This document shows positions 23,985-35,523 of a stretch of 64,000 nt of DNA, one piece after another (position 1 is the stretch's first letter; every line of letters begins with the position of its first letter). This DNA comes from Anaeramoeba flamelloides. Taxonomy: Eukaryota; Metamonada; Anaeramoebidae. Under the pieces are notes generated by a model, which saw only the letters and a program-made list of their open reading frames with translations, was not told the origin of the DNA and did not search any database. Made by a program: the position numbers and the translations under genes. The stretch lies in the NCBI GenBank assembly GCA_027625915.1, contig JANTQA010000070.1:11475001-11539000 (forward strand). The letters are read 5' to 3'.

Positions 23985-24565
23985 TAATATAAACTCGTTT
24001 TCAGTCAAATCAACACAGTTTTGTTGAAGAATTAGAGTATATTTTATGATTTTAATTCAGTATTCTTCTCAAAATAAATTGTCAATTTTTTTACAAACTT
24101 GTTTATTTTTTCGAATTTATTAAAGTTTTTTAGTTTTTTAATTTTTTTTTTTTTTCTTTTATTTTTTAATTTTTTTAAAAAGTAAATTTGAAAAAAAAAA
24201 ATCCTTTGAAACTCCAAATTAACATTAAGAAAATTGAGGCTTTATAATTCCTTTAAAAATAAATACATTTACAAATAAAAAATCTTATTATCAATAATTT
24301 TAATTTCCCAAAGAAATTGAGAAAATTTTTGATAAGAGTGTAACCAATAAAAGTCCCAAAAAATTTTTAAAACATTTTTTTTTTTTTTGAAATTTAAGGT
24401 TTGTACAGGTATTTCTTTTATAAACCTCGACTGTAATTTGAAGTTTATTATTGATCTTATTTCTAAACAATTGTTGTTTGTTTGATTCTTTAAAAAAAAA
24501 GTGAAGTGGATTTTTCATATTTGGCAGGGCCACTTTTCAGTGAAATGGAGTTTATAATATTGGAA
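23985..24565 (+). mobile_element. Family M element, copy 2 (without nested insertion)
   Basis: About 580 bp. It matches the interior of 12226-14160 in the same order (GTATTCTTCTCAAAAT, GAAACTCCAAATTAACAT, TACAGGTATTTCTTT) and ends in TCAGTGAAATGGAGTTTAT. The long left arm seen in copy 1 is missing, so this copy is truncated. It defines where element N entered copy 1. Confidence 0.75.
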
Positions 24566-24883
24566 AGTCTTTCAGATCTAATAGAAGATAAAAAGATCGA
24601 AAAATACAAAAACAACAAAACTAAAATATTTTGAAAAAATATAAAAAAAAAAGAAAAAAAGAAAACGAAAAATCTAAAATTAGTGATTTGATTTGTATTT
24701 GATGATATCTAAAAAAGAAAAACAGGTTTGAAAATTTAAGATTAAAACCTGAATTCTATTTTCAAAACTAAAAAAAAAAGTTCAAATAATAATTGAACAA
24801 TTCAATCAAATAAAAAAAAAAAGAAAAAGAAAGAAAATTCAAACGAAAGAAAATAATTGTATAAAAAATAAGTCAATTCTTGA

Positions 24884-27603
24884 TTACAATTGCTTGTTGC
24901 GCATTAGCATATTGTATTCTTTATTCCAATTTTTTTGGTAATGCTTGTGTGCATATAATTGGAAAAAATTTGCTGCATCTCGTAATTGTATCAGACATTT
25001 AATTTTGAGATTGTTATCAAAATTGCTTGGGTAAATAAATTTATTAAAATATAAATATCCTATAAATATTTTCAGGCTACTTTTAGAAAGTCTTGAATAA
25101 TCTTTGAATATGATTGTATTGTCCCCATATGGGTTATAGTTTGCATTAACGCTTTTTGTCATGAAATCATTAAACAATTTGCTTCTAGCTTGAAAAACAA
25201 AAGAATGCATTTGCAATTCATTATTGTTTTGGTCCACGATGATTAAATCCGTTCTCACCGACTTGAGTTCAATTGAATAATAATTATTGAAAAGTATTGT
25301 TTCGATTGGTGTCGGGATAAATTTTAATAAATCGGTCTCGGGGAAAAACAGATTTGATTTTTCTTTCATCTGGTTTAAATAAAAAAAAGATAACTGGTCG
25401 GTTAGTTGTCAGGCCTGTGTAAAGCCATCTAATAAAATCATGGATGTTTTGAAGAAGGAACATCCTGCTATTATCATTGCTGTGGTTCAATAGCAATTTT
25501 CGTGCTTGTATTATACTGTTAATATTATTATTGGGGAATCTTAATTTTAGTATTTTGATATCAACGGGGAAATTTGCTATTTTGATGATTTTTTCGTGAT
25601 TGTTTTTCAAAATCCTTCGTTGCCAATAATAATAAAAATCCTTAATAATTGTATTTTGCAATCTTTTGTTATGGTTTAGCAATAATTGGGCTTTAAATTC
25701 AAAGGGTGAGCGATTGAAATCCTCCAAGTCTTCGTACACCATTGTAAACTGATTCAAATGGATATTATTATCCAAGATGTTCAAAATTTTATTCCACCCC
25801 TTGGTGTTCAATTCTGTAGTCACTGGCATATTTACGTGTTCCAGTTTTGTATTTTTGAGTAGCGCAGTGCACAGTTTATTAAATTTTCGTAACTGGAGAT
25901 CATTAATGTCCGAGATGGTTAAGTTTTTGATTTTTTTCGACTTTAACGAAATTAATTTGCAAATAGAGTCAACCGATCCTTTGCCTTCGGATTCGTCACA
26001 GGAAATGGATAAGGTTTTCAAATATCTTGAATAGTTGATTATGGCATACATAATGGGCACAAATTCTTCGTTGTTCCATGGATAAGAGATTTCAAATGAT
26101 TTTAAATTGGTTAAAGTGGAGAGTAGCATTTCAAAATATTGAAAGCCGGTCCCAGTCATCGAATCTGGATGCAACGTCAAATGGTTAATATATTTGTTGG
26201 TATGTAGGCATTGTGTGAGAAACACAGTTTCATTTCTTGTGTACCCAGAAAGAAAAGTGGCCTTTTTGAGTTTATTATGCTTATGGATAAATTGGAGAAA
26301 ATATTTTCTTGTCAATTCGTCATCAATCTCGGAGTCTGAACTGGAATCAGTGCCTTCGGTAGATGGCTTTCGTGTCTCTGAGTATAGATTGAAAATTAAT
26401 GGGAAGATATCAATTTCTAATTCAACCAAGCTCGTGTTTTGAGACAAGGCATGAAGCAATGAGTTTATATGCCCCACGTGCTTATCATTTTTGAGACATA
26501 CCCTGTGCATCGTTAGTTTTTTTAATTTTGTAGTATCTCTTAGACAAGTCACGATTGCATTTATTAGCTCTTTCCGATGGTACTTTTTCTTTTTGTTTGG
26601 TCCATTTTCATTTTGATTTTGATTTTGATTTTTCCGTTTTTTTTTTCTTGCTCTTGTTATTCAACGATGATATTCCTGAAGTTAGGCCTTCTGAGGAATC
26701 TAAAAAGCCCATGTATGTTTGCCCCAATCCAATTGATTCCACTACTTGGTTCCTATTTAAGACTCTCCAGAAATCTATGACGATGCCATGATCTTCAAAT
26801 TTGTTACCATTGAGATCCAGTTACTTGACATGCTGATTCTTGCTTAGAAATTTAATAATAACTTGTAAACATTCATTTTTGAGTTTGAATTGGTTTAATG
26901 ACAAAGTCTTAATCGTACTCTTTGTTAACACCCCTCCCATGAGCAGGTAATTCAAATCGATCACGTTGTTTTGAAAAATGCTTTTATTGCCATCCAAGTT
27001 GAGTGTTTCTAAATAAGGCATCTTTTGGATCATTTTACTCAAGATTCGCCCGCAGCCTTCTTTTCAATTTAAGTCGATTAGAAAAAGTTCGTCAAGTTTA
27101 CACTTTTGGATCGATTTACATAATAGCTTGAACATTGCATTGTTCTCGTCCTTTGAAAGGTCCAGAGACATGATGCTGACACTTTCCAAGGAACTACAAT
27201 TATGGCTAATTAGCTTGCTTATGATTTCAAGTGTTTCGTTTTCAAAGTTGATCATATAAAAACTGAGCTTTGTAATTGCCACTTCCGTGGAGATCGATAA
27301 CAAAATGTCCTTCAGCTGCTGTGCTTTGAGCCTCCCATAACAAAATGAAAAAGATTTTATTTGTTTACATTTCTTTAAACTCGTTCACAATTGTCGGCAT
27401 TGATCGTCCTTTAAGTTTAGCGTCGAAAAAACTAAATGATCAATATTTAATGTTGGTAAATCTTGGAAACATTCCTCAAACGTAATTTTGTTAATTATTC
27501 CTATTGCTTTAAAATTTGGTTGGCGAATATTAACTTTTCTTTTTCCTTCTTCTCAATCCCTTTGTTGAATTTCGTATTCGTCCATTCGAACTAGCGTGTA
27601 CAT
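24884..27603 (-). pseudogene. LRR-BTB gene with in-frame stops
   Basis: Reading from an ATG at 27603, one frame encodes leucine-rich repeats throughout: YLETLNLDGNKSIFQNNVID, KLKKLTMHRVCLKNDKHVGH, KNLTISDINDLQLRKFNKLC. Four stop codons interrupt that frame: three TGA (one near 27555, one near 27390, one at 27064-27066) and one TAA (26821-26823, between HVK and LDLNGNKFEDHG). Sequence on both sides continues the repeat pattern, so these are nonsense changes, not gene ends. The frame then reaches IHDFIRWLYTG and changes at ~25370-25394. It resumes in a second frame (ATG 25369 to 24884) with a clear BTB/POZ domain: DLIIVDQNNNELQMHSFVFQ, ARSKLFNDFM, IFIGYLYFNKFIYP. A 25-base GT...AG segment at 25370-25394 would join the frames exactly, which leaves a mini-intron as an alternative to a frameshift there. 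LRR-BTB proteins commonly act as substrate receptors for cullin-3 ligases (family knowledge). The copy looks recently inactivated. Confidence 0.75.
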
Positions 27604-27814
27604 TTTCGAGATTTGCTTGTTTTTACCAGACAATAAAAAAAAATAAAAAAAAATAAAAAATGATTTTCCTAGTTTTCTTCTTCCACTTTTAAATTATTTT
27701 TCTTGAGAAAAAAGCAATTTATTCTAAAAACATTGTTTGTGTTAGACAAGAGTTAATTCTATTGAATTTGCTTCTTCTTGGAAAATGATATTTGTTAAAT
27801 AGAAAGGAAAAATG

Positions 27815-28225
27815 CACACTTCAATTTCCTTTTTTTATTTATAATTAAAAAGAGTTTTTTCAAAGAAGACAGAAACATGTTTGAATTTGGAGCTCAATTT
27901 GAAAAAGGAAAAGGAAAAAATGGTAAAATTGTTTCACAATTGTTTACAAAAGAACAGTTAAAAAAAGTCTTTTATTTTTTTATTTTTAAATTTAATGAAG
28001 TGACAATTACCCTCAAGGTTTCTTAAAACTTCAATTTCTTGTCAGAAATTTCGATGTAAAATCAGAGATTTCTAATTATTAAAAATGATCTTTATGAAAT
28101 AAACAATAAAAAAATTTTCACTTTATTTTCCCTTTTTTTCTATGTTAAAAAAAGAGAGTTCCCCAAAGAAGACAGAAACTTTTTGCAATTTGGAGCTCAA
28201 TTTGAAAAAGGAAAAGAAAAATGAA
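27815..28225 (+). repeat. Direct duplication of ~105 bp
   Basis: Two copies, about 27815-27920 and 28120-28225, share AAGAAGACAGAAAC and TTTGGAGCTCAATTTGAAAA plus AGGAAAAG, with about 300 bases between them. No inverted ends were seen. It lies just upstream of the LRR-BTB locus. Confidence 0.7.
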
Positions 28226-30500
28226 AATGAAGTTAACATTTTTCCAATTTAGAATGTAAAAAACCCCTAATAAATAATTCTGAAACTATCTTTGTTTCAA
28301 ATTCATTCATTAAGGACTATATTCCCACCTGTGAGGGTGTTTAGTTATTATCTTAATATACATTTGGTTCTCAAGAGTAATTATATTCTGAAGAAATTGA
28401 ACAAAAAAATTACTAATTTCAAAGTTAAAAAAAAACACTCGAGAAAAAAAAATTTTTCAAACAGATTTTTGAGTGAATATATTTAAAAAAAAAATGACGA
28501 TAAAGGATTTTCAAGTAAAATTTCAAATATAAAAACATTTCAAACTTGTAAAAGTAACTAAAAACAATATTAAGATAAGTTTGGGAATTTTTTTTTTTAT
28601 CTATTTGAAATGTAAAAATGAAATTGAAAAATAATCACAATTTTTGAGCTTGAAAAATGAAGATCATTTCAAATATTCTTGATAAATTACTCTAACTTTT
28701 GATGATCGAGAGTCTATGAGTTTTGGTCATTGAGATGCTTGGATTTTCAATTGTCTCTTTAACAAATCAGAACAATTCCTAAAAAGGAATTGTGATTTTC
28801 TCATAGTTTTTTTGTACTTGGTTCCTTTGATTCTTTTTGTCTTTTCTTGAATTGAAGTTTCCATTAGGATCTTGATAACACTTTTTACTCTTTATTATAT
28901 ATTTTGGAAGAATCTACATTACCTAATATTCGAAACACTTTGTTCATTTTTGTGTGACTTTTTTTTTTTGTTTTTTTGATTTCTCTTGAAAAAACTGAAA
29001 TTGTTTATTTCAATAAAAATTGGGTTGAGGTAGCTATGGTTATGGTTTTGTGGAATTTTACATTCATTGATTAAATATGAAAAAAAATTTTGCAAAAACG
29101 AGTAAAGTTTTTTTATTTATAAAAATTTTTATCTTTTCAATTGAGAAAAAATGATCTTTCATTTTTTGGAATTCGGCATTTTTGTTTATTTGATATAATA
29201 CTAAAAACACATTGCCCTGTATTCAATCAAATGTGTCATTGTTTTAAAATAACAAAGAATTATTCCTCAAAAATTTACAATTGTCTCCATATTAAACCTT
29301 TTAAGTACAAAAGGAAAACCATTTAAACTTGTTTCACAAATAAAAAAAATAATTGGAGGTAATTCTCAACATTTTTAAATGGTTTTCCTTTTTAACTTTA
29401 ATAGAAATTTTATCAAAAAGTTGATTTTTATCAAAATTCTTTGTCATTTTTTTAATAAAAGTTCGATAAAAGTCTGACATTTTTCTTAAAACAAATCATT
29501 TTTTCTTTTAAAGATCTGACTGAATAAATATTTTTGAGATTTTTGAACCCCGAAACACTCTTTATAATACACTGGTTCTTAAATTTTCAATTGATGATGT
29601 AGTCTTTAAAATCTGAATTTTAATTATTCCAGTAAAAAACCAAAAATTCAAAGAATCAATACGTTTTTCTTTTTTTACAAAACTTTAAATATTTCCAAAC
29701 AAAGAATACGAATTCAAAATAATCATCCCTTAAAAAAAAATTAATAAATAGTCTCAAATAACTGGTTTTAATTCAAAGATTTACTTTTTTTATACTTTTT
29801 AATTAATGAAAAAGTTAATTACAAAATCTTTGAAAATTTATTAGAAATTTCATAAAAAATTTGTGAATAAAATAAATTAACAATTTTGTTTCGATCTTCA
29901 AGTGATTGAATATTTCCTTTATTTTTCTTGTATTTTGAAAATAAAATTAAAAGGTCACTGTTATTTCGTTCATATAAACTCTCAGAAATTACTAAAAGAG
30001 AGTTTTTTTAAAAATAACTTTTTTTTTCAATTTCTCTTTTGATACATTTGATCCAAAATTCCAAAATAAAAAAGATCAGATCTTTTGAACCAAAAATTTC
30101 ATTCCAAAAAATTCGACTATTTGAAAAACGAAAATTCATCTCTCTAATGTTGATAAATTATCATTTTTCTTTTTTTGGGTTTGATTCTTTTTGAAAATAA
30201 GTTGTCGACTAGTAATACATTTGGGTAAAATCTTCACTTTATTTCTTCTTCCCTTTTCTAAATAAATCTCGAAACCATAACTACCCCTTTATTTCTTTAA
30301 AGAACTCTATTGGTAAAACGAAAAAACTGAAAAATAAAATGCGAATTTATTTCCTTTTTGTTTAATAAAATCAAATTAAACTTTCCTAAAAAAAAAAAGA
30401 AAAGTTTTCGTCTCTGTGAGGTATACTTTTCTTAATATTAAGAGAACCAAAATATTTTGTGACACAGTTTTTGAAAACTAACAACAATCTTTTACATTTA
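28226..30500. other. Gene-free AT-rich region with one hairpin
   Basis: About 2.3 kb without a supported gene. At 29308-29392 a 19-base inverted repeat (AAAAGGAAAACCATTTAAA and its complement) with a loop of about 45 bases can form a strong stem. Short open frames at 28292 and 29141 show no domain and are not called. Confidence 0.5.
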
Positions 30501-30979
30501 CAGTGGTGTAACTAACCCATGTTTTTTATTTTAACCCTTTACTAAAATTTAACTCATGCAAAAAAAATTGGCTGACTCTAGAAATAAAAGAAACAAATCA
30601 ATTGGGTGACAACAGTATATAAACAAGAAATAGGGTTCTTTAAATAAATTTTAAAAAAGAAATATGAAGATACTGGAAGATTAAAATACAATTTTTTTGA
30701 CAAACAAATGAGAAAAATTTCTTTTTTTGAAATTTTTGATAAAAAAATCATTTAATCTTCAGAATTTTTGTAAATATGACGAAATTTTTGAAACAAAAGC
30801 ATTTAATATAATTGAGCCATTTCGATTAATCAAAGATCTAACCTCTAAAGTCAATTTTATTCTGAACCAAGAATCTATTGTTGATTTCTGGTCTTCCAAT
30901 ACCCAAGCCTGAAAAAAAAACACGAGTTAAATTTTAGTAATGGGTTAAAGGTTGTCTGAACGGGTTATTTTCACCACTG
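30501..30979 (+). mobile_element. Family O MITE-like element (TA-flanked, CAGT ends)
   Basis: 479 bp, flanked by TA on both sides, starting CAGTGGTGTAACTAACCC and ending with the inverse of CAGTGGTGAAAATAACCC. Arms of about 60 bp agree again at TTACTAAAATTTAACTC. The TA plus CAGT ends match families C and D. It stops 60 bases before the ankyrin start codon, so it occupies that gene's promoter region. The 61-codon frame inside is not called. Confidence 0.85.
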
Positions 30980-31039
30980 TATTTTTATTGTTATTTCGTG
31001 AAGTAACAACGTCTACTCAAACTCTATTTCTTTTTGGCA

Positions 31040-33527
31040 ATGTACTTAAACCCTCACAAACGACGAAGAACAAATCGAAGAAACACACTAAGTTATTCTC
31101 TAAAAACTTATTTTAACAAGAGCAATTTACATGATCTCAAAAAACAAATAACTGCAGAAAATTGTCAATTGGTTGATCGAAGATCGCACTCAATTTTAAT
31201 ATTACTTGCAAATAATAAGCACTTAACAGTGGATCACGTCCAATACTTAGTTTCAATTGGGACTGATATTGATATGATTGATCAAGAAGGAAATACCTTT
31301 ATTTTAAAATTGGTTAATCAGCAGCCTCCACGTCTTGTCTTACTAAAAGAACTCTTAAAATCAAACCTTGAGTTCGAATTACCAATGAAAATTCTTTATG
31401 ATTACTTTCGAAGACAAACAACCGATAATAAAAAGCCAAAAACAAATCGGAAAAGAAAAAAAAAAAAAAAAAAAAGTATTAAAAAGAGAAACATTGAACT
31501 TGAAAAAGAAGAAGAAGAGGAAGAAGAAGCAGAAGAAGAAGAAAAAGAATCAAAAGAAGAAAAAAAATCAAAAGAATCAAAAGAAGAAAAAAAAAAAAAA
31601 AAAACAACAACAAGTAGAAATGGAAATAGAAAAAGAAGAAGAAGAAGAGTTTGATTGGGGGTATTTACGATTCCTGATCAATAGATACAAATCTCTTTCC
31701 AATGAAAAATGCCCCCACACGGGAAAAACAATCTTACATTTAATTATTCGCCAATTTCCACAAGAAAAAGATTATGATTTAATCGACCTTTGTATCTCTA
31801 AAGGTGTTTCAGTTGATGCCTTAGACAGAAATGGTAGGAGCATCTTAATTCAAATCATCCAAGAAACCAAATACACGATGCAGTTAGTGGAACAAGTTCG
31901 AAGGTTAGGCATCAACGTCGATAGAATTGACGATGGCAAACACAATGCAATTAAATCTGCATTATATATATGGCCAGTGCAGTATGATCTGATCAAGCTT
32001 TTAATAAAAAAGGGAGCAAATTTAGATTTCCCAAGGGTACCCCATAAATACAGATGGAATGGAGAAATTCTAAAAAAATCAAAACAAACCTATGGGCCCG
32101 CCCATTTTGCATGCTCCGAAACTGTAGACAAAATTTCAAGAAAACTACTCAGGCTATTCTACAAAGCAGGGTGTGATTTTTCACTGGAAGGCGAAAGCGG
32201 AAAAGACATCTTCCAAATGTGCTGTGATCATGACAACGTAACTCTTAAAGTCATCAAGTTTTTAATTGAAGAAGCAGGGGTGGACGTCCACAGCAGGACC
32301 AGTGAAGACATAAGAACGGGGCTACAAATAATGTGTTCCAAGAAAAACATTGATCTAACCATTTTTAGATATCTTTGCCAAAAGGATAATAACCTTAATC
32401 GACGTGGGCGAGGTGGCAAAACTACCTTGCATTGTTTGTGTTTAGAAAACCAAAATGAAATGGAAATATTTGAAATTCTAATTAATTCTGGTGCAAATGT
32501 AAACAGCCATGATAACAAAAAATGGAGTGCTTTGCATTACCTTTCACAAGATGGTCGAACTAATTTCAAGGTATTTAATTATTTGTTAGATCAAGGTGCA
32601 GACATCAATTGCCGTACAGACAAAAACGAAACGCCTTTGTATTTTTTCTGTGGGAACCCAAACACAACAGTAGAAAATGCGAAAAGTCTTCTTTCCAAGG
32701 GGGCAAAAATTGACCTGAGGCAAAGGAATGGGAATACCTTACTGCACCAAGTCTGTTTAACGACAAAAAATTTTGAAATAATCAAATTCTTGGTAGAAGA
32801 AAAGAAAATGGATATTGATGCGACTTGTGATGATAAATTGACACCGCTTTCCCATCTTTGTCTTTCAAAAAAGATCAATATGGAATTAATCAAATATTTT
32901 GTATGCAATGGTGCAACTATTAACCACTACCCAACTTATTATATAACGAGCCTATTTGGCCATATTTGTAAAGAGCGTAATTTGAACTTGACATTATTTA
33001 AATATTTCTTAAACAATGGTGTCAGGCTTTTCGAACCAGGTATGGATTATACGAAAACACCGGGTTACTATCTTTTAGAGAATGGTAAAATGAATTCTTT
33101 TAAACTTCTATTAGATTATGGACTCAAGATAAACGCACCAATCTGCCCAGAGACCACTTCAAGCTATTTACAAGAATTTATATCAAGAAATAATTATAAA
33201 ATTGTTCGATTTTTATTCGAAAATGGTGCAGATCTTAATTCAAACACTCATACTGATCATTCTACCTGGTTTGGTTTCTTCGGTTATAGTAGAACCAGTT
33301 TTCATTTGTTAAAATTATTAGCTAAATATAATGCTAATTTAAATGAACGAGGCACTGATAGGGATACTCCTTTAATTCGTTATTGTAAAGCTTATACCTT
33401 CGAACCCGATCCAATCTATTTTTTATTAAAAAATGGTGCAGAATTAAATCTTAAAAATAATGAAAATAAAACAGCTTTATTTTTTATAACAAAGCACTTT
33501 TTTATAATCAACCGTCCGTGGTTATAA
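31040..33527 (+). CDS. Ankyrin-repeat protein, frame split at an A homopolymer
   Basis: The ATG at 31040 opens ~183 residues with two early ankyrin-like repeats (HLTVDHVQYLVSIGTDIDMI), then a Lys/Glu-rich linker. Within the linker the frame changes: before it the protein reads EKEEEEEEEAEEEEKESKEE; after it the other frame continues EEEEEFDWGYLRFLINRY and runs to 33527. The likely point is an 18-A run at 31587-31604; a 20-A run at 31456-31475 is the other candidate. Joined, the product would be about 825 residues with well over a dozen ankyrin repeats of the form GKTILHLIIRQFP, NKKWSALHYLSQDGRTNFKV, NGNTLLHQVCLTTKNFEIIK. Ankyrin arrays bind partner proteins; no catalytic domain is visible, so the role is unknown. 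The last repeat is short (NENKTALFFITKHF) and the stop is 9 bases before a family A element, so the insertion may have trimmed the C-terminus. The split is probably homopolymer sequencing error, but true slippage or inactivation cannot be excluded. Confidence 0.8.
31587..31604 (+). repeat. 18-A homopolymer at the ankyrin frame change
   Basis: The run lies inside a Lys-rich linker, and the conserved reading frame switches across it. It is a natural hot spot for indel error, polymerase slippage or ribosomal slippage. Confidence 0.7.
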
Positions 33528-33535
33528 AAAAAATA

Positions 33536-34076
33536 AACCCAATTCCAAAAATCTGGGCACACTTTAAAAAGTTTAAAGAATTATGATACTACATTATTAT
33601 ATTCAATTTGGAAATTAATCTTGAATTTTCAAAAATATTTTTTCATTTTTTGCCTTTTAGTGTTTTTGTTTTCGTTTCTTTTTTTGCATTAAGTAAATTG
33701 TTTAGTTCAATCAAAATTTTTTCCAACAATTGATTGATTTTACGTTAATGTTGAGTTGTTACGAATAGAAGAACTCAAATAAAATTAATTGATAGTATCT
33801 AACCATTTGATAGATCAATATTCCTAATAGAATTTCAACAAATTTAGCAATGTATTTTTTTTTTATTTGCTATCTCCAAAATTTTTAATACACCCTTGAT
33901 TTATTTTTATTGATGATTATTTATTTTTTGTTTTGTGAGTATTGCAATTGATAAACAATTGTTAACATTTCAATTGGTGAATGGTTCTAATTTGGTGTTT
34001 CTCTAAGAATTGATTAAATAAGTTTTTTTTTTTCACCAATCGAATTTTGGTGTGTTAAAAATTCTGAATTGGGGTT
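33536..34076 (+). mobile_element. Family A MITE-like element, copy 3 (diverged)
   Basis: About 541 bp. It starts AACCCAATTCCAAAAATCTG and ends with the approximate inverse TTCTGAATTGGGGTT. The interior follows copies 1 and 2 (ATATTCAATTTGGAAAT, a T-rich block, then ATTTGATAGATCAAT) but is much more diverged. It begins 9 bases after the ankyrin stop codon. Confidence 0.75.
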
Positions 34077-34536
34077 TATATGAAAATTTCAAATAAATAT
34101 ATAACTTGTTAATAATTGATGAAACATTGGGAAAATAAAGTTGTAATTTTTTTTAAACTAGTATTGTTTTAAAATGGTATGTTATTGATAAGTGAAATAA
34201 TCATGGCAACAGAGAAAATTTTTCATTAGATATTTGTGTTTCTTTTTTTAAAAAAAGATTTTAACCCCGTTTTCCACTTCAGATTCAATAGGGAGGTTAT
34301 ACAATATAGAATATAAATAATAATCCACCCAATTAGAGGTAAAATTGTATTTTCGTTATTATTTGAAACATCACTATTTTTTTGTTATTTTTTTTACTGA
34401 AACTATTAATATTACTTTAAAAAATCTCATAAAATTGATAATGATTCTTAAATTACAAATCTCATAAAAAAAAAATAAATAAAAAACAAAAAGCCAATCA
34501 AATTATCTTATGCTGGATAATCCTAAACAAATATTT
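34077..34536. other. Gene-free spacer
   Basis: No gene or matched repeat was seen. Confidence 0.5.
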
Positions 34537-35135
34537 AGAGTATTTACAAAAAAGTAGGAAATTTTTTTTTACCTTTCATAAAATAATAATCTTTATTAGT
34601 AAAAGATATTTATTAAATAACAATTCCAAATTAAGTTTAATATTAATTCTAATTAAATCAATGACTAAGGTATTATTTCAAAATATGTTTCAAGAAATAT
34701 TTCCAAAAAAGGAATAAAACAATTGCACTTTTTTTTGCAGAATGTGATACACAACAAATATCAAGATAAAACTGAAAATATGGAAAGGGTATAAATGATT
34801 TTTTATACAATCAATGGTATTTATATATATTCAATTCTATTTGAATTTTTTTTTTTTTTAGATTAAGGACCTTATGAAAACGATTTTTTCGATCACAAAG
34901 ATATTAATAAACAACAATTTTCACCCGAAAGAATATCCGATAAAATCAAGAACAGAAAATTTAATATATTTTATTTATATAACACAATACTGAAAAACAA
35001 ATTGAATTATTTTAAAAGAATCAAAAAAAAAAAACAATTGACGATTTTGTATATTTAAATACTTTTTTGAAGATTTAGTTGTATAAATATATTTTAAAAC
35101 AAATTTACCCCACTTTTTTTTTGGAAATAATTTAT
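34537..35135 (+). mobile_element. Family L MITE-like element, copy 3
   Basis: About 600 bp, in the same orientation as 9186-9773. It starts AGAGTATTTACAAAAAAGTA and ends in the inverse-like CCACTTTTTTTTTGGAAATA. It retains GAAAATATGGAAAGGGTATA and TTATGAAAACGATTTTTTCG. Confidence 0.8.
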
Positions 35136-35323
35136 AAAGATTTTTTCATATAATGCTTTTTATAATATGATAACATGGAATTAATATATCAAAAGTAGAT
35201 CTAGTTATGAAATTAAGTATTTAATAATAATTATAGATTTAAACTATATTTTTAAAGATCAATATTAGTAGGATGAGTAATAATATCTTAATTTTTATCT
35301 CTTAGAAAAAAATAAATTCTTTA

Positions 35324-35523
35324 CATTCAGTTCCACTTATAAGAACCAAACTTTCAACAAGATTGAAGGTACTAAAAAGTCTCAAATTAAGGCACAAAAT
35401 TTGGAATTTCTTTTTTTTTTTACAATGTGTTTTACTAGAATCCAAATTCTGTGCCTTAATTTGAGATCTTTTTTGTTCCTTAAATTTCGTTGAAAGTTTG
35501 TATCTTAAAAGTGGAACTGACTA
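35324..35523 (+). mobile_element. Family C hairpin MITE, copy 4
   Basis: 200 bp, TA-flanked, starting CATTCAGTTCCACTTATAAG and ending AAAAGTGGAACTGACTA. The right arm is better preserved than the left. Confidence 0.9.

Noticed and set aside
26555-26791. Plus-strand frames of 67 and 78 codons over the LRR locus
   Set aside because: They are antisense to the continuous LRR frame, which is the coding strand.
27064-27066. Use of an alternative genetic code (TGA as sense)
   Set aside because: The BEACH, membrane, PAS, ankyrin and TPI genes contain no internal TGA, and the LRR locus also has a TAA.
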